A DNA stretch of 64,000 bases from Ctenosaura bakeri (lineage: Eukaryota; Chordata; Lepidosauria; Squamata; Iguanidae), in NCBI GenBank assembly GCA_948474755.1, contig CAOLHI010000625.1, forward strand, positions 434,001 through 498,000. The letters are read 5' to 3'. Of the stretch, positions 1 through 12,004 are shown one piece after another (the stretch's first letter is position 1; every line of letters begins with the position of its first letter). The notes under the pieces are model-generated. The model was given only the letters and a program-made list of their open reading frames with translations, searched no databases and was not told the origin of the DNA. A program made the position numbers and the translations under genes.

Positions 1-839
1 TAAACTCTGGTGATGTGTTTGTATGTGTTGGATTCCTTGCCTTGCACCCAATGCACTCTTCATTGCTGAATCTCCCTGTATTCTGAGTAACAATGGAAAG
101 AACATTGGTCTGTCAAGACCCAGGGCCTGCCCAGCCTATTCTCCTTTCCTGAGAATGCAGCACCCTTCTTATACTTGTCCCCCACTGGCTACTCCTCCCA
201 GGTTATCTCCATCTCCTGCTCTCCCTAAATCTGCCCCTTTCCAGATATAAGGACAAGCAGTGATTTATCTCTTCAGTGAATGTGGTACTATTGGTAGTAA
301 TGTTCCTAATGGTAATGATGGTAGCATGTATAATCCAATCCAAAGAAATGACACTCTCTTAAGACCTCTATTTATGAAAATATAAACAAATCGTTATTAA
401 ACACACTGTCAAGGTAAAAATATTTTGTAATTAAGGATTCACAAATTAGCGCAACACTTCTTTCTCAAATCCAATACTCGGCTCTCTCCATCCACTCTCT
501 CTGTTCTCCACCAACTCTGTTCTAAACCTCCACTCTCTGTTGTCACTTAAATCTTTGTTGTCCTTTTACCCCATCTAGCTCCTCCCTTTGGCTATCTGGG
601 GTTCTATCTGCTCCTGCCAATCATTTAAAAATACTCTCAGTTGCTAAGGAGGGTCCAATACTCTCCCTCAGGTTCATCACATTTGTTTCCTAACAGAATA
701 ATGGGTTTTTGAATTATTGGGATAAGAATGGAAAGAACATTAAAAAATATTCAGAAAATAGTTGACAAGTATGTTGTTCAAGTGTTGAGAAATCTTGTTG
801 AGAAGAATCCTGGAATGAGAATTGTCACAGTTGGGACTT
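1..839. other. No recognisable feature
   Basis: AT-rich non-coding DNA. The open frames here are short and have no recognisable domains. I see no repeat with clear ends, no RNA gene and no exon-like block. Confidence 0.6.
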
Positions 840-1460
840 ATTTTGCACAAATTTCACACATGGTTGCTTTGAACAGAAAACAACATTTTTTGCACATGAA
901 ACAGCATTTTCTGTGTGGAACATTATATTTCAATGCAGAAATATTAATTCCTGCAAAGAAAATGCTGGTTTTTGTGCAGAAAATACTGTAATTGGAGATT
1001 TATACTGCACATTTTCTGTGCAGGAATTAGTTTTTCTGCACTGAAACATTATTTTCCATGCAGAAAATTTTGTTTTTGCACAAAACAACCACATGCAAAT
1101 TTTGCACAGAATAAGCCCCAAATTGTGAATAGCCTTTGAAAACTGTGTGGTTTTCAAGAGTTTTTCACAGTTGGAAGAAAATTGCTGAAACTGCTTGTCA
1201 TTGCCTTGAAGAAGAAACTTTGTGAAGAAGTACATTAAGATACAAAAGGGAATTATTCTGTGTGGAAAAATGTGTGGCTCTTCTGTGCAGGAGACATTAT
1301 TATGGGTAAAAAGTGTTTTCTGTGGAAAAACATGGGTTCTGAGCAGAAACCCACATGTATTTCTGTGCAAGATAGTTCTCTGCAAGATTTCATAAGTGAA
1401 AATACCACTCAAGAACTATGCAGAAAACTTTTTTCCCCCTGTGATGGAAAAAAAACTATG
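840..1460. repeat. Dispersed inverted TTTTCTGTGCAG motif region
   Basis: A stretch of about 620 bp in which short motifs of the form TTTTCTGTGCAG and its complement CTGCACAGAAAA, or one-base variants, recur in both orientations every 30-60 bp. There is no fixed period, so it is not a simple tandem array. The repeats create a 160-codon minus-strand open frame (930-1412) with no domain, which I treat as a by-product of the motif. Function is unknown. It may be a decayed minisatellite or an old palindromic element. Confidence 0.5.
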
Positions 1461-2780
1461 TAGACTATTCATCTTTTCATGTGAAGACAAAGAATCCTAA
1501 GATTTACATCCCTAGGTCCTACTACTGTGTCAGTGAAATGCTATCTTTCATACACATTACTTCTATTTATTTGTATTTCTTCTTTTTCTGGATGCTCCCC
1601 AGGTCATTTGGATAACTGATCTAGTTTTCATGCCAGAATATAAGATGCATTGCTGAAAAATTATTTAATTTATCTGGTAAACTTAATTTTTCTCGGAAGT
1701 TAAATTGCTTGCTGTAAAGGTCTGCAATTGTACCATTATGTCTCCAGAAACTTGTAAAATTAATTTCTGAAATTACAACAACCAGGGAAGCATCCATACA
1801 CAATTACATCAATATGTAGCATATCCTGAAACTATATATGCTGCACTTTTCTGTTTGTGATAAATTAACGTAGTATAGATTCAAGTAGGATAATATATGA
1901 GATTTGCCACGGGCTGGATTTCCACTGGGAACTAAGATTCTGCAGAAAATATTAATTACTTAAAATGATGAGGTAATAAAATGTTTTGTGTGAGTTCAGA
2001 TGTGTAAATGCCCTGATGGTTGCAATCCAGAAATCATTTAAACTATCATATGGCACTTCAACTATTGCGGGTTCTTTAGTAATACTATTTATTTAGGTCA
2101 AGAGGTACACATACTGATCCTGCCTCTATCGCAAGCAGCCTTGATGGCCCCTCTGTAAGCTGCCTCTTTCCATGAGTGAGAATCCATTTTTAAAATAATT
2201 ATTATAATTCAGTTAAAAAGCAAATAAAAGCACAACAGCATTACAAGAGTGCAGAGTACTACAAAAAATAAACTACATAACAGTATACTACCAAGAGAAA
2301 AAACATGGCTACAAATATTAAACTAGACTACAAAACTAAAAATAACTAAAAATTGTTTCCCACCCCTGTTGCAAACAGAGAATAATAATCAAGCAGTAAC
2401 AACTAAGTATTAAGTTCTTAATTTTAAATTAAAGTTAATACTTGTTGCCTGTTATTTATTTTCATAGTAAATATAAACCTACAAGGTTAGTTAATTAATA
2501 CAGCAGGACATGTAAAACAGAATCAAATCCCAACTGATTCTATATTTTATGTTTGTATTGAATAATTCATCAGAGACAGAAGAAAAAAAAGTTATTAGTC
2601 ATCATTAATAATAATGTTAATTTAATTATTAAAAGTCAATTTTGACCACTTAGTAACTATGTCACTTACAAGGTAACATTCAATAACAAAATTACTGGTG
2701 AACTTACCTCCTTAGATACTAACTTAACAACAAATAATTCTTAACTTATTCCTTCTTATATATAAGTCATTCCTAACTTA
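1461..2780. other. No recognisable feature (AT-rich)
   Basis: Very AT-rich sequence with poly-A-rich stretches at about 2190-2650. I see no gene, no clear element ends and no RNA gene. Confidence 0.6.
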
Positions 2781-2982
2781 GGCCATTTCTGTCCTACACT
2801 GTTGTAGTGCTATTATTCAACTTTCAACATTCTGTGGAATTCTGGAGTTTCTAGTTTACTGAGACCAAAGAGCTCCCTGGCTGGAAATTCTAAATGCCCC
2901 TCCTTAAACTGCAAGTCTCAGGATTCTGTAGGATGTTGAAAGTGGAATAACAGCATTATAACTGCGTAGTGCAGAAATGGGC
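2781..2982. mobile_element. Palindromic miniature transposon, GGCCATTTC family, TSD TTA
   Basis: This 202-bp element is a near-palindrome. It opens GGCCATTTCTG, runs through a TAGTGCTATTATTC block to a central turn, and returns as the complement, ending GCAGAAATGGGC. TTA stands directly on both sides, a 3-bp target duplication. Short GGCC-type ends plus 3-bp TA-rich duplications are typical of PIF/Harbinger elements, so I infer a Harbinger-type MITE. It encodes nothing and would need a transposase made elsewhere. Other copies of the family lie at 10.7-14.6 kb and 25.1 kb. Confidence 0.75.
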
Positions 2983-5328
2983 TTATTCTCATCCTATTCC
3001 CCTTGAGTGGGACTTCTGATCATGTAGGCTTCCTGATTGCTGCTTTCCATAGGCCCCTCTTCACAATGATTCTTCCCAGGACACCCTGTACCATTAAACA
3101 TAGCAGTGCTCTTAGGTAAGTGTCTCAGGTGGAAGATTCTGGAAGCAGCAGTGACAGCCTCCAGCAGTTACACCTACACACTCTGCTCATTTTCTTCTCT
3201 TGGAAGACAGAGTGGTATCTTCCAACCCTTAAACAGGCCTACTATCCTCAGCTGTGGTGGAGGGATTTTGTCCCCTTGTCAGTGCTGAAGTAAGTTCATG
3301 CTGCCTCTCCAGTCAGCTTTTGTACATGGAAGAAAGTGATGGTACCATTTTCTCCTTTGCGTCAGAAATAACAATGCCTGTGGATGACCCTAGTTGCCCC
3401 TAACAAGTGGATGGGAACAGTACTATCAGGGGATAGGACAAGACATGACCCACCAATTCCTTTCCATTTGTTTCAATAACAGGGAATAGAATGACCGGGC
3501 TGTTTCATTGACTTCAGTGTGAATGCATTTCCTTAGATAAACAAAGCCTTTTAAGTAATTTGGGAATGATGCTAGTGCCCAGGTAAAGTACTTTTCATAT
3601 GTTCCCTCCCATAATTCTTGCTGGAGGATTCTGGGAGTTGTGATCTACAAAAGTAACTTGCTAAACTCAATTTCTTTCCTTCCACCATGATATCCAGGTC
3701 AGAAGATCAGTTTCTTCTCTTTCAGCCAAGAGGCTGGATATAAGATTATCTGATTTCACATTGTGGGGTCAATGGGGCCATTCCAGAGTAAGAGGGCTAA
3801 CTTAGCATTCTAAACTGCATCCCAGTTTGAAAGTAGTCTCTTAACAGCTGGAAAACACATCTGTGAGTGAATTATGAGTTATCTTTGCTCCTGGACAGGG
3901 AAGGACTCTGAGGTGCTCCCAAGGCTAATTTTTATTGGCAGCGATACTCTAAAACCACTGGAAAAAATGCAGTCCTGCTGTATCTGGTCCCATAGCTGAT
4001 TCTGTGGTGGAAAACATAAAAGGATCTGAAACTGCACCAAGTGGATTCTACAAGCATTAGTTCTATGAGCATTAATTGATCTGGTGCTGGATGGCCAGAA
4101 GAAGAGGTTATTTTCTGGACTTAATAATTTTTTAAAAAAATTCTGAGGCAAACAGAATTTTTAAAAAATTCAGTGAGGGGCACCTATTCAAATATTAGCA
4201 ATATGACCATTTGTATTATGGGTAGATTTTACGGCTTGCTTATTGTCAGGTCTTTAGAATATATAGGCAGAGCTCCTATATCAGTGCTGCATAAATATCC
4301 ACTGATGGAATTACATTATGTATCCCTTACACTGTATACCAGTGTAGTGCAATGTATGTGGATAAATAGTCAAAGTTCTTAGCTGATAACCTGTTGCACA
4401 ATTGAAAAGTGCAATGTGCATGGGAAATGTGTAGAGGCAATGCTATTCTGTGTACTTTAATGTCCTTCCACATATGCCATGATCCCAAATGTGCAACTCT
4501 GCTTATGCTGTCATCCACTGGGTAGGAGGGTCATGCATTGTCCTCACAATCACCCCATATGTGTAACACAACTTATGCCTACTGATGTCACCATCATGAT
4601 GTTGGCTATATTGTACATTCCAGGCAGGGCCAGGAAGGACTGAAATCCTCTACAGAGAGTTGCTGCACCTCAGAATCAATTATACTAGGTTAATTGGACC
4701 AAACATCTGATTCAGTACAAGACAGCATCCTGTATTTCTATTTCTCTACATTGCTTCTGCTCCAATTTTGTTCATCCAGCTAGGGATTTGTACAGACTCT
4801 CCTGATCCAGTACAGATGTCAGTATGGTGTGGTCCACTACATTGCAGATTGGTTCAGAGATAGATTAATGCTCTGAACCTGAGTTAAAACTTGGAAATCA
4901 AAAGGTGTATGCCTTCTATTTATCATCACTGGGATTATAGTTGCAAAATCAAAATCTAATCGGTACAAAGGAATTGAACAAGAAGAGTTTTGAGGATTTA
5001 TGAAAAAGATACACTTACTCTTCTTCGTTCTATGTGAACCAACACTGTGAACAGCACAGGGGTGAGCCTACATTACAAATATGCATAGTTTCAGATATAG
5101 AGGTGCAGGAGTTCATGTGAGTGGTCAGTGATTCATTTTCTTAACCACTGTCCCCAAGACAAAATGGCTGCAAAGTCTCAGAAGACAGATACCTGGACTA
5201 GGAGACATGCTTGGAAGCCAGTTTAAGGTTTTTGAAATAGTAAACTGTGGCACTGGGCAAATGGAAACACTTTTATAAACTTTGTCTGGAATTGTCAATG
5301 TTCACCATTTATGAGTTGTTTATTTGGC
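2983..5328. other. No recognisable gene
   Basis: AT-rich DNA without supported coding potential. A short piece at about 3600-3650 (TTCTGGGAGTTGTGAT) resembles the arm of a common squamate palindromic repeat but is too short to delimit. Confidence 0.55.
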
Positions 5329-5369
<41 letters not shown>

Positions 5370-5503
5370 ATCTACCTACCTACCTATTTATCTACCTATT
5401 TAAATGATAGATAGTTATCTATCATCTATCACCTGTCAGTCTATATATCTACATCATCTGTTAGCAATCTCCTTCCTTCCTTCTTTCCTTCCTTCCTTCC
5501 TTA
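5329..5503. repeat. Compound microsatellite, TCTA then TTCC
   Basis: About ten uninterrupted TCTA units at 5329-5370 run into degraded TACC and TCTA units up to about 5430. After a gap there is a separate TTCC/TTTC tract at 5470-5503. Both are ordinary simple repeats. Confidence 0.9.
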
Positions 5504-6010
5504 TTCATTTGACTGCACAATAAGCCCATGCACCATATGCTGAGGTTTCAACATAGTTGAGAAACTTTTGGGGCATATAAAAATATTAACCTGTGAATAA
5601 AGGGAAAACAAAGGTAATACCTCCAAAATAGCCAGTGAGGCATGTTCAGCTCTTCCAAGAGACACATAATGTTAAAAAAGCCAGTTTAAAAGACAACAAA
5701 TGGAAGAGATTGATGACAGGAGGACAGAATTAATTTGTTGGCTCCCAGCTTTTGTAGTATTAGGTAGACTCAGGCTAAAAACTCTCCTCGCCATAGGTAG
5801 GGAAGTTTCATAGCTATAAAATGCTTAGGTTCAGAGCTGGCTACAGGTCCCAGGTCCAGTGATATGGGTTTTCTGGTGAAAAATTCCAGTGCTCTAAGGA
5901 ATGTTTTCCAATTTAACACATTTGGTTTAACAGGTACATTAAAAAACATTGAAAGTTTGTGTGGAAATATTTTATTGGGGTATTTGTAAAAAATGTAAAG
6001 AGAATAACAT
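5504..6010. other. No recognisable feature
   Basis: Unique-looking AT-rich DNA. No coding region, RNA gene or delimited repeat is seen. Confidence 0.55.
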
Positions 6011-6436
6011 AGACCCTTACTGCACTATGTTGCGATCCCACGTTGTCCCTTTGCAATCCCAGCAATGCCATTGCCGGGATTGGATCAGGACCTGAATGCT
6101 CCCCACCCCACTGGTCTGCTGCTAACAAATGGGCAGCGTTCTGGATATGCTCCTTCCTCCCGCAGTACAGCCTGCCTCTTCCTCAGCTGTATTGTGGAAG
6201 AAAGCGCTTGACAGCACTTCCGCCCTTTCTGCACGCCCATGCCAACAGAATCATTGTGCAAAAGGGATACCATTACTGGATTTTTTCCAGTAATGTTTTA
6301 TGGCGCTATCATGATGGCTGGGGATGCAACAGTAGCAGAACTGCAATGACGTCACGTGATGGCACGTGTTCAGGCTACCAGCAATGCGTCCCCATGCCGT
6401 TATGGCTCCGTGGTGTGGTAAGTGCCACAGACTTCC
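6011..6436. mobile_element. Possible degraded hairpin-bearing miniature element
   Basis: A GC-richer block inside AT-rich DNA with a perfect 10-bp hairpin at 6271-6295 (CATTACTGGA, five T, then its complement). Its left edge (GACCCTTACTGCAC) and right edge (GGTAAGTGCCAC) loosely resemble the ends and splice-donor-like motif of the GGCCCTTTT family at 35.5 kb and beyond. There is no clean target duplication. The 134-codon plus-strand frame inside has no recognisable domain. Confidence 0.3.
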
Positions 6437-8474
6437 CTTTTATTTAACAAAAAGTGACAAAAAGTGTCAGGATGATGGTAAATTAAAAAAAGGGATCCTT
6501 ATTCCTTTCACCACTGTTAAAACCTGCTGCTCCTACTGTGAACTCTGAATCATTGTTATCCCAGCCAGGCTGAATCAAATGCTGAGCAGGGTCATTCCTG
6601 TTGGAATCCAACAATAGATTAACAGATTTTTGCAATGTATCCTACTGGCATATATGACTCGAAAATCCCAAGTATACACGCCCATTAAGTACAACTCTTG
6701 AAGTTCCATAATAACAGCTATGGCCAGTTATAGAAATACAGTATGCCAATTACTGACTCTGAAGGTCTGGTTACTTTTAGTCATAACTTAAAAGAGGAAA
6801 TAAAGAGCAGAATAAGATAGTTTTGAGTGAGAATGTGAGCTAAATAAAATGGTAGGATTTTCCAGGTGGACTGAATTTGATTTCAGTCTTGCTATGCTGG
6901 CTGGTGGATTTTGGGAACTGTAGTCTCAAAAAGTTACTTTCTCAAACTCTACTTTTTTTTCTTAGATTGCTCACATGTTCTACCAATATATTTAAAAACT
7001 GCAAAGCAATGGGGCATATACTTGATTTTTGACACATCATCTACCTGTTCTAAATGCTTATGGATATGTCCTGTTGGAGAAAAGACTAATCGGTTCACAA
7101 AAATTGACAATTGGTCCACTAGTGCTTGATGATCTGATTGCTGTACTAGTGAGCCAATTCAGTAGTTTGAAGACTGCATAGTTAGTCAATACAGAAGAGT
7201 GCTGGTTTCTAGCAAGATAATATGTAAGATAGTGAAAAGAAAAGGAAATCAAAAGAAAATGTAAACTACTGGGTCACTAAAATGGGAAGTTTGTGTGGGA
7301 TTCACAAAATAGCCTTTTATTAATTGTTACCTCTCAGCTACAGTTTTCTGTTTGCAAAATGCAGAACAATTTTCCTTACAGTGTAGTTTTGAGGCAGTGT
7401 TAACCCCTGACATTCTACTGCTTGAAGTTGAACCTATATGCTCCCCAAACTCTGCTGAAATCCACATTTTAAAAAAATCTTATAATTTAGACACCAGTTC
7501 CTGCATCCATCTGTCTTCAAGAAATGAGCTATTTTTGTCTAGGACAAACGTGTTGTCAATAACAGACCAGTAATGTGGGATTTCTGGACTTCATTTCCCA
7601 TATCTCCTTTCTTCCTTCAGAGGTAGGACATCATCTTTACACAAAGAACACAATGCTTTCACACACACCCATGTATACTTTGAACAATTGCAGAAGCCTT
7701 TAGTTTCCTCTATCGGTCATTAGTGCACTCCTTTGCGAACATGATAAGTGAATGGAGATACAACTGTGAGAACAATTGTGACAACACTGACATTGTTTAG
7801 TGTTAGTTGTACAGCTGTAGAATCACTCACTGTTAGAGCCAATTCAAGGCAGATAAAATGAGCATTTTCGGTGTATTTAAATGGTTAGCTTTCCCCTGCC
7901 TCCATGTCATTTTGCAAATTCATAAATGATGCTGGCTATCTGAAAGGAATTTACCTTTTCATTTTGTTATAGTCTTTCCATCCAATCTGATATTGGTAGG
8001 CCACTGAGTTAAAGTTAAAATGAAAATGAAAATAAGGGAGTCCTCTCTATATCATGTACAGGTTGAAGATGGACCTGTAGGAAAGAGATGAGGGAAGCAT
8101 TCTGGTGGGCATGCAAAGAACATTCTCATATTTTCCTATTGAAAAAATGATGTCAACTACCCTTAGATTTTTTAATTTTAATTTTTGGTTTTTTTTGTTG
8201 AAATTTTCAGGAAGGCAGTTTTTCATTGAAAACATTTTGTGTTAAAATGCACATAAAACCCTTCATGAAATTTTAGAAAAAAGACATCTTTAAATGCAGC
8301 AATTTTTTTAAAAAATACACAAAAACTCACCGTGGAGAAAATGTTGCATATTTTTCATTCCTTCTTATGAAAATGAAAAAGTGAATGTTTGCATCCCTAA
8401 TGTCAGGAAGAATACTAGGCTAAGAAAATGAAATTACAGCTGATTGTTTATTAAGTGTCATATGCAGAGAATAT
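6437..8474. other. No recognisable gene
   Basis: AT-rich sequence with no supported coding region. A short TTTTGGGAACTGTAGTCTC piece at about 6911-6930 resembles the arm of a squamate palindromic repeat but cannot be delimited. Confidence 0.55.
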
Positions 8475-8600
8475 TGTTATTGGGTTGTTGTGGGTTTTTC
8501 AGACTATGAGACCATGTTCTAGTAGTATTTGCTCCTGATGTTTCACCTGCATCTGTAGCTATCTTCAGCTATGACTTGACAAAATCTGTGACTTGATAAA
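8475..8600 (-). mobile_element. Interspersed repeat with hammerhead-like core, possibly Penelope-like
   Basis: On the minus strand this segment carries CTGAAGA, a short spacer and GAAAC (8568-8540), followed downstream by a stretch ending in AACCCACAACAAC. CUGANGA and GAAA are the conserved core boxes of hammerhead ribozymes. Hammerheads are known in the terminal repeats of Penelope-like retroelements, and I recall similar sequences as frequent in squamate DNA. Helix II between the boxes pairs poorly, so this copy is probably an inactive relic. The family name is an inference. Confidence 0.4.
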
Positions 8601-9129
8601 ATAGTGCCGATAACTTGGCAGCTAATTGTCAAACCATTTTTTATGAATAGGAGAAATCGAACAAATAAGGGGAAAGAACTTTCCTCCTGCAACTAAAGGG
8701 TTATATCAGCTGAATGGACACTTATGACTTCATTGCCATTCATTTCAGGAGCAACTGACCCTAATGTAGCCAGAAGAATTTGACACTAACAATGAGTCTT
8801 AAAGGGAACACAGCACTGAAAAAGTGCCCACAATCTGACTGTTCTTTTTTTCCACAAAGCAGACACCGATCATAGCTGTAAGGGGATGGATCTGTAGGAA
8901 TGTAAAAGAACCAGGCAGATGGATTTTGTTATCATTTGTTTTTTGCTTATGCTAACTATTTTCTGTTTGGAAGCAAACATCAGAATTTTTTTCAAACTTA
9001 ATTCTAGCTTTCCAGTTACCTTACAATTATGAACATGTTAAAGCCATTTTTGATGGTCTTTTCTGCTACTTCTTTTGTTTTCCCACTATTAGTTTAGCTT
9101 GTAATTTGGCTGTTTCTGTGCAGTCACAT
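8601..9129. other. No recognisable feature
   Basis: AT-rich DNA without coding potential or a delimited repeat. Confidence 0.55.
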
Positions 9130-9285
9130 AGGAATGGGGTGTGTGATGGAGGCGGTTCGCCCCTGGTGGCAATGTTTTTCAGGTATCTGAGCTCATAGCC
9201 ATGCCCCCGCACACCACAGCCACGCCCCTGTACACCGTGGTCACGTCCCCCCCACCCCCGTCCACGCACTCCAAGCTCCACTGCT
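9130..9285 (-). repeat. Interspersed repeat shared with 58085-58262
   Basis: Read on the minus strand it begins GAGCTTGGAGTGCGTGGA, passes through GTGGC-rich subrepeats, and ends AAAACATTGCCACCAGGGGC. The plus strand at 58085-58262 has the same order of blocks. The inner part is a degenerate 20-25 bp GGGCGTGGC minisatellite. Family not identified. Confidence 0.5.
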
Positions 9286-9469
9286 ATTTAAGATTGCTAT
9301 AAAGGGGACCATTTTATAGTCTCCTGAGACTCGATAGAAGTAGATGCAAGCAGATGGGGAAAAAAAATCAAAGTTACAGGTAGAAGAGCAACAGGGTCTC
9401 CATTGAAATAAGTGAAAAACCAAAATGAATGAGAGCAATGAAGCACAAAATTCATTAAAAGCATGCTGA
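9286..9469. other. No recognisable feature
   Basis: Short non-coding stretch between two repeats. Nothing recognised. Confidence 0.5.
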
Positions 9470-10150
9470 GTGACTCACCTCACTGCATTCTGCCATTTGT
9501 AGAGCAAGGTGATCACTGAGGGCTGGCTGCTACTTCTGACTTGATCGGCAGGGGGAACATTTCCAGAGCTGTGCAGGGTTGTGCGGCCCTGGAAAGCCCT
9601 CTCCAGAGGACAGCCAATGAGATCAAACCTGCTTCAATTTCATAGGCTTCCAGAGCCTGGCCTGAGTTAGAGCCTGCAGGCTTCACTCAGATCAGGCTCG
9701 AGATCAAACACTGGCTGCCTTCTGAGAGCTGGCCAGTCATTTCATAGCAGCTCCCTGTCACCCACCTGTGCTATGTGTTTTGTTTTGCCACAACATTTGG
9801 GGGCAGTCACGTGGTCTTGGATCCTGAATGATTGGTACCAAGTGTCATCAGGCATTAGTAGGACAGGGGTCTTTTTGAGGATTTGGGGGTACAGGGTGGT
9901 GGCAGGTGAGAACATACATTTCCTGCACCCCCTGGTGGCAAGAGGAACACAGCTGGTAGTACTGATCCCTGCCCTTCCTGGGATTCCAGCTCCTGCCTGA
10001 AAGCTTGGGCTCATCAGTCAACAGGCAGGTTGATTGATTCTGGGATCCAGACCCATGCGTGTGCCAACCCATTCTATATCTCTAGTTAATAAAGTTGTGG
10101 CCTTTCTACTTCCAACTATGTAGTCTTTGTCTTATTTCAGAGCATCTTCA
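9470..10150 (+). mobile_element. Possible 3' end of a retroelement, unidentified
   Basis: A block of higher GC content than its surroundings ends with AATAAA at 10088-10093, followed by a T-rich stretch. This layout would suit the 3' end or solo terminal repeat of a retroelement. The open frames on both strands (75-90 codons) have no domain. I could not define terminal repeats or a target duplication, so this is a weak call. Confidence 0.25.
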
Positions 10151-10289
10151 TCTCTGATCACACAAATGCAATGTATTGGTAAACAAGTGTAAAATGAAAC
10201 ACATAGAGACCATAGTAAATAAAACAAACAATGAAGAAATGCATTTTTCCCTTGTGTATACATAATTTTATAGGTTTTTTTAATTTTTT

Positions 10290-10500
10290 AAAATAGTTTT
10301 CAATATTTTATTAGTGTTTTAAACTTGTTTGGAAGCTGCCTTGGGTCCCACTCTGGGAGAAAGGCAACAGATAAATATAATAAATAATAAACAAATAAAT
10401 TAATAAAAATAAAATAATAATTGGCTACTAAGCGATACTGGACTGGATGGGCCTTCAGGGTGATCCAGTAGGTCTCTTCCTAGGTTCCTATATGCCTTTA
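10290..10500 (+). mobile_element. LINE 3'-end fragments (CR1/L2 type)
   Basis: Two pieces of common amniote LINE 3' ends. One is GCCTTGGGTCCCACTCTGGG followed by an A-rich ATAAAT tail at about 10340-10420. The other is ACTGGACTGGATGGGCCTTC leading to CTTCCTAGGTTCCTATATG at about 10437-10495. Both are old and carry no coding sequence. Assignment rests on recall of these tails. Confidence 0.45.
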
Positions 10501-10718
10501 CTGAATTAGTCTGACACAGTGGCAGCTGGTGATTTCAATATCAGTGGGATAGTGAAGGGACTCTTGGTTTTACTCTGAACTTTAACAGAAGTATCCAAGG
10601 TAGATACTACACTCAGCACACTAGATATCTCCTTTAAAGTTCAAACTAGAACCCAGAGTAGATTCACCACTCCACTGCTCTTGGTGCCACCAGCCACTAC
10701 TTGCTCACTGTACTGTTT

Positions 10719-10898
10719 GGCCATTTCCGCACTAGACTTTTATAGTGCTATGATTCCACTTGAAACATCCTATGGAATCCTGGGTTTTGCAGTTTCAGGA
10801 GGGGCTCACCGGCCCCTCCCGAAATGGCAACCCCCCGAATTCCATAGGATGTTTCAAGTGGAATCGTAGCGCTATAGAAGTCTAATGCAGAAATGGCT
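10719..10898. mobile_element. Palindromic miniature transposon, GGCCATTTC family, TSD TTT
   Basis: This 180-bp element is one of the most regular copies. Its arms CCTATGGAATCCTGGG and the complement near 10835-10850 match almost base for base. The ends are GGCCATTTCCGC and GCAGAAATGGCT, flanked on each side by TTT. The GTGCTATGATTCCACTTGAA block near each end is a family signature. It is non-coding, so the 62-codon frame across it is ignored. Confidence 0.8.
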
Positions 10899-10977
10899 TT
10901 TGATACGAAACTGGTTGCTTGTCACAAGCAGTGGACTGGGACAAGCTTTAGCAGAATAATGGCAAGAATCTCCCTAG

Positions 10978-11158
10978 GGCCATTTCCACACTTTGCTGTT
11001 ATAGTGCTATTATTCCACTTTCAACATCCCGTAGAATTCTGGGGTTTGTAGTTTACTGAGGGCCTCTAAATGCCACTCCCTAAACTGCAAACCCCAGGAT
11101 TTCATAGGATATTGAAAGTGGAATAATAGCACTATAACAGTGTAATGTGGAAATGGCG
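10978..11158. mobile_element. Palindromic miniature transposon, GGCCATTTC family
   Basis: Palindrome of 181 bp with ends GGCCATTTCCAC and GTGGAAATGGCG. The arms carry the family block TATAGTGCTATTATTCCACT. The flanks TAG and AGA do not match, so the target duplication has mutated or one end has shifted. Confidence 0.75.
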
Positions 11159-11614
11159 AGAATACCTTTATAAAGGACTAGAGTAGGTAAGATGTATATA
11201 TTTTTAAAAAAGAGAAGTGGGGAAAGAGAGAAGGAATAGTACAATGTTCAGTTGCATCCAGATGGGTAAAACATGTCAGGAAGTATTGAGACTTTCTAGG
11301 TTTTTTTGTTTTGTTTTGATTTCTCCAGCATATTCAAGGGTTCACATCCAATTTCCTTCTTGAAATATCCTAGTTTCCTTTCACCCTTCCCTTTCTCCCC
11401 TCTATGGATCATGTGTGTCATGTAATCTCATATAGTTTAAGAAACAGATTTTCACCATTTTCTACTTAGCCTTAAAAAACAACAACCTTACAAGTCATCG
11501 TCAAAGGGCTGAAGTGCATTAGTGATAATATAGTAGTTTAGGACTAGGGTCTTTTTGTTTTCATGCTAACGTTCCTATTTCCCTTACTTGTTCTCTGTTG
11601 AATCTGTGTCCTTG
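11159..11614. other. No recognisable feature
   Basis: Non-coding DNA between two palindromic elements. Nothing recognised. Confidence 0.5.
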
Positions 11615-11791
11615 GGCCTTTATGCACTGCACTGTTATAGTGCTATTATTCCACTTTCAACATCCTATGGTATCCTGGGGTTTGCAACTTAGGGAGGGGG
11701 CTTTAGAATTCTCAGCCAGAGAGCTCTTTGACCTCAGTAAACTACAAACCCCAGAATTCCATGGGATGTTGAAAGTGGAATAATAGCACAA
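11615..11791. mobile_element. Palindromic miniature transposon, right end missing
   Basis: Family copy starting GGCCTTTATGCACTGCAC. It has both inner arms but stops after AATAGCACAAT, without the expected GCAGAAATGGCC end. The next copy begins immediately, so either the right end was lost or two elements fused. Confidence 0.7.
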
Positions 11792-12004
11792 TTGCCATTT
11801 CCACATAACACTGTTATAGTGCTATTATTCCACTTTCAACCTCCTGTGAAATTCTGGGGTTTGCAGTTTACTGAAGCCAAAGAGCTCTCTGGCTGAGAAT
11901 TTTAAATGCCTCTTCCTAAACTTCAGATCTCATGCGTCTATGAGATATTGCCATGGCAGTTAAAGTGGAATATTAGTGATATAAAAGTGCAGTGTGACAA
12001 GGCC
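11792..12004. mobile_element. Palindromic miniature transposon, abutting second copy
   Basis: Second copy directly after the first, starting TGCCATTTCCACATAACAC and ending near GTGTGACAAGGCCC. Its right arm is more diverged and contains CCATGGCAGTTAAAGTGGAA, a subtype feature also seen near 20390 and 39610. Confidence 0.7.

Noticed and set aside
930..1412. 160-codon minus-strand frame
   Set aside because: Created by the dispersed TTTTCTGTGCAG motif; no domain.
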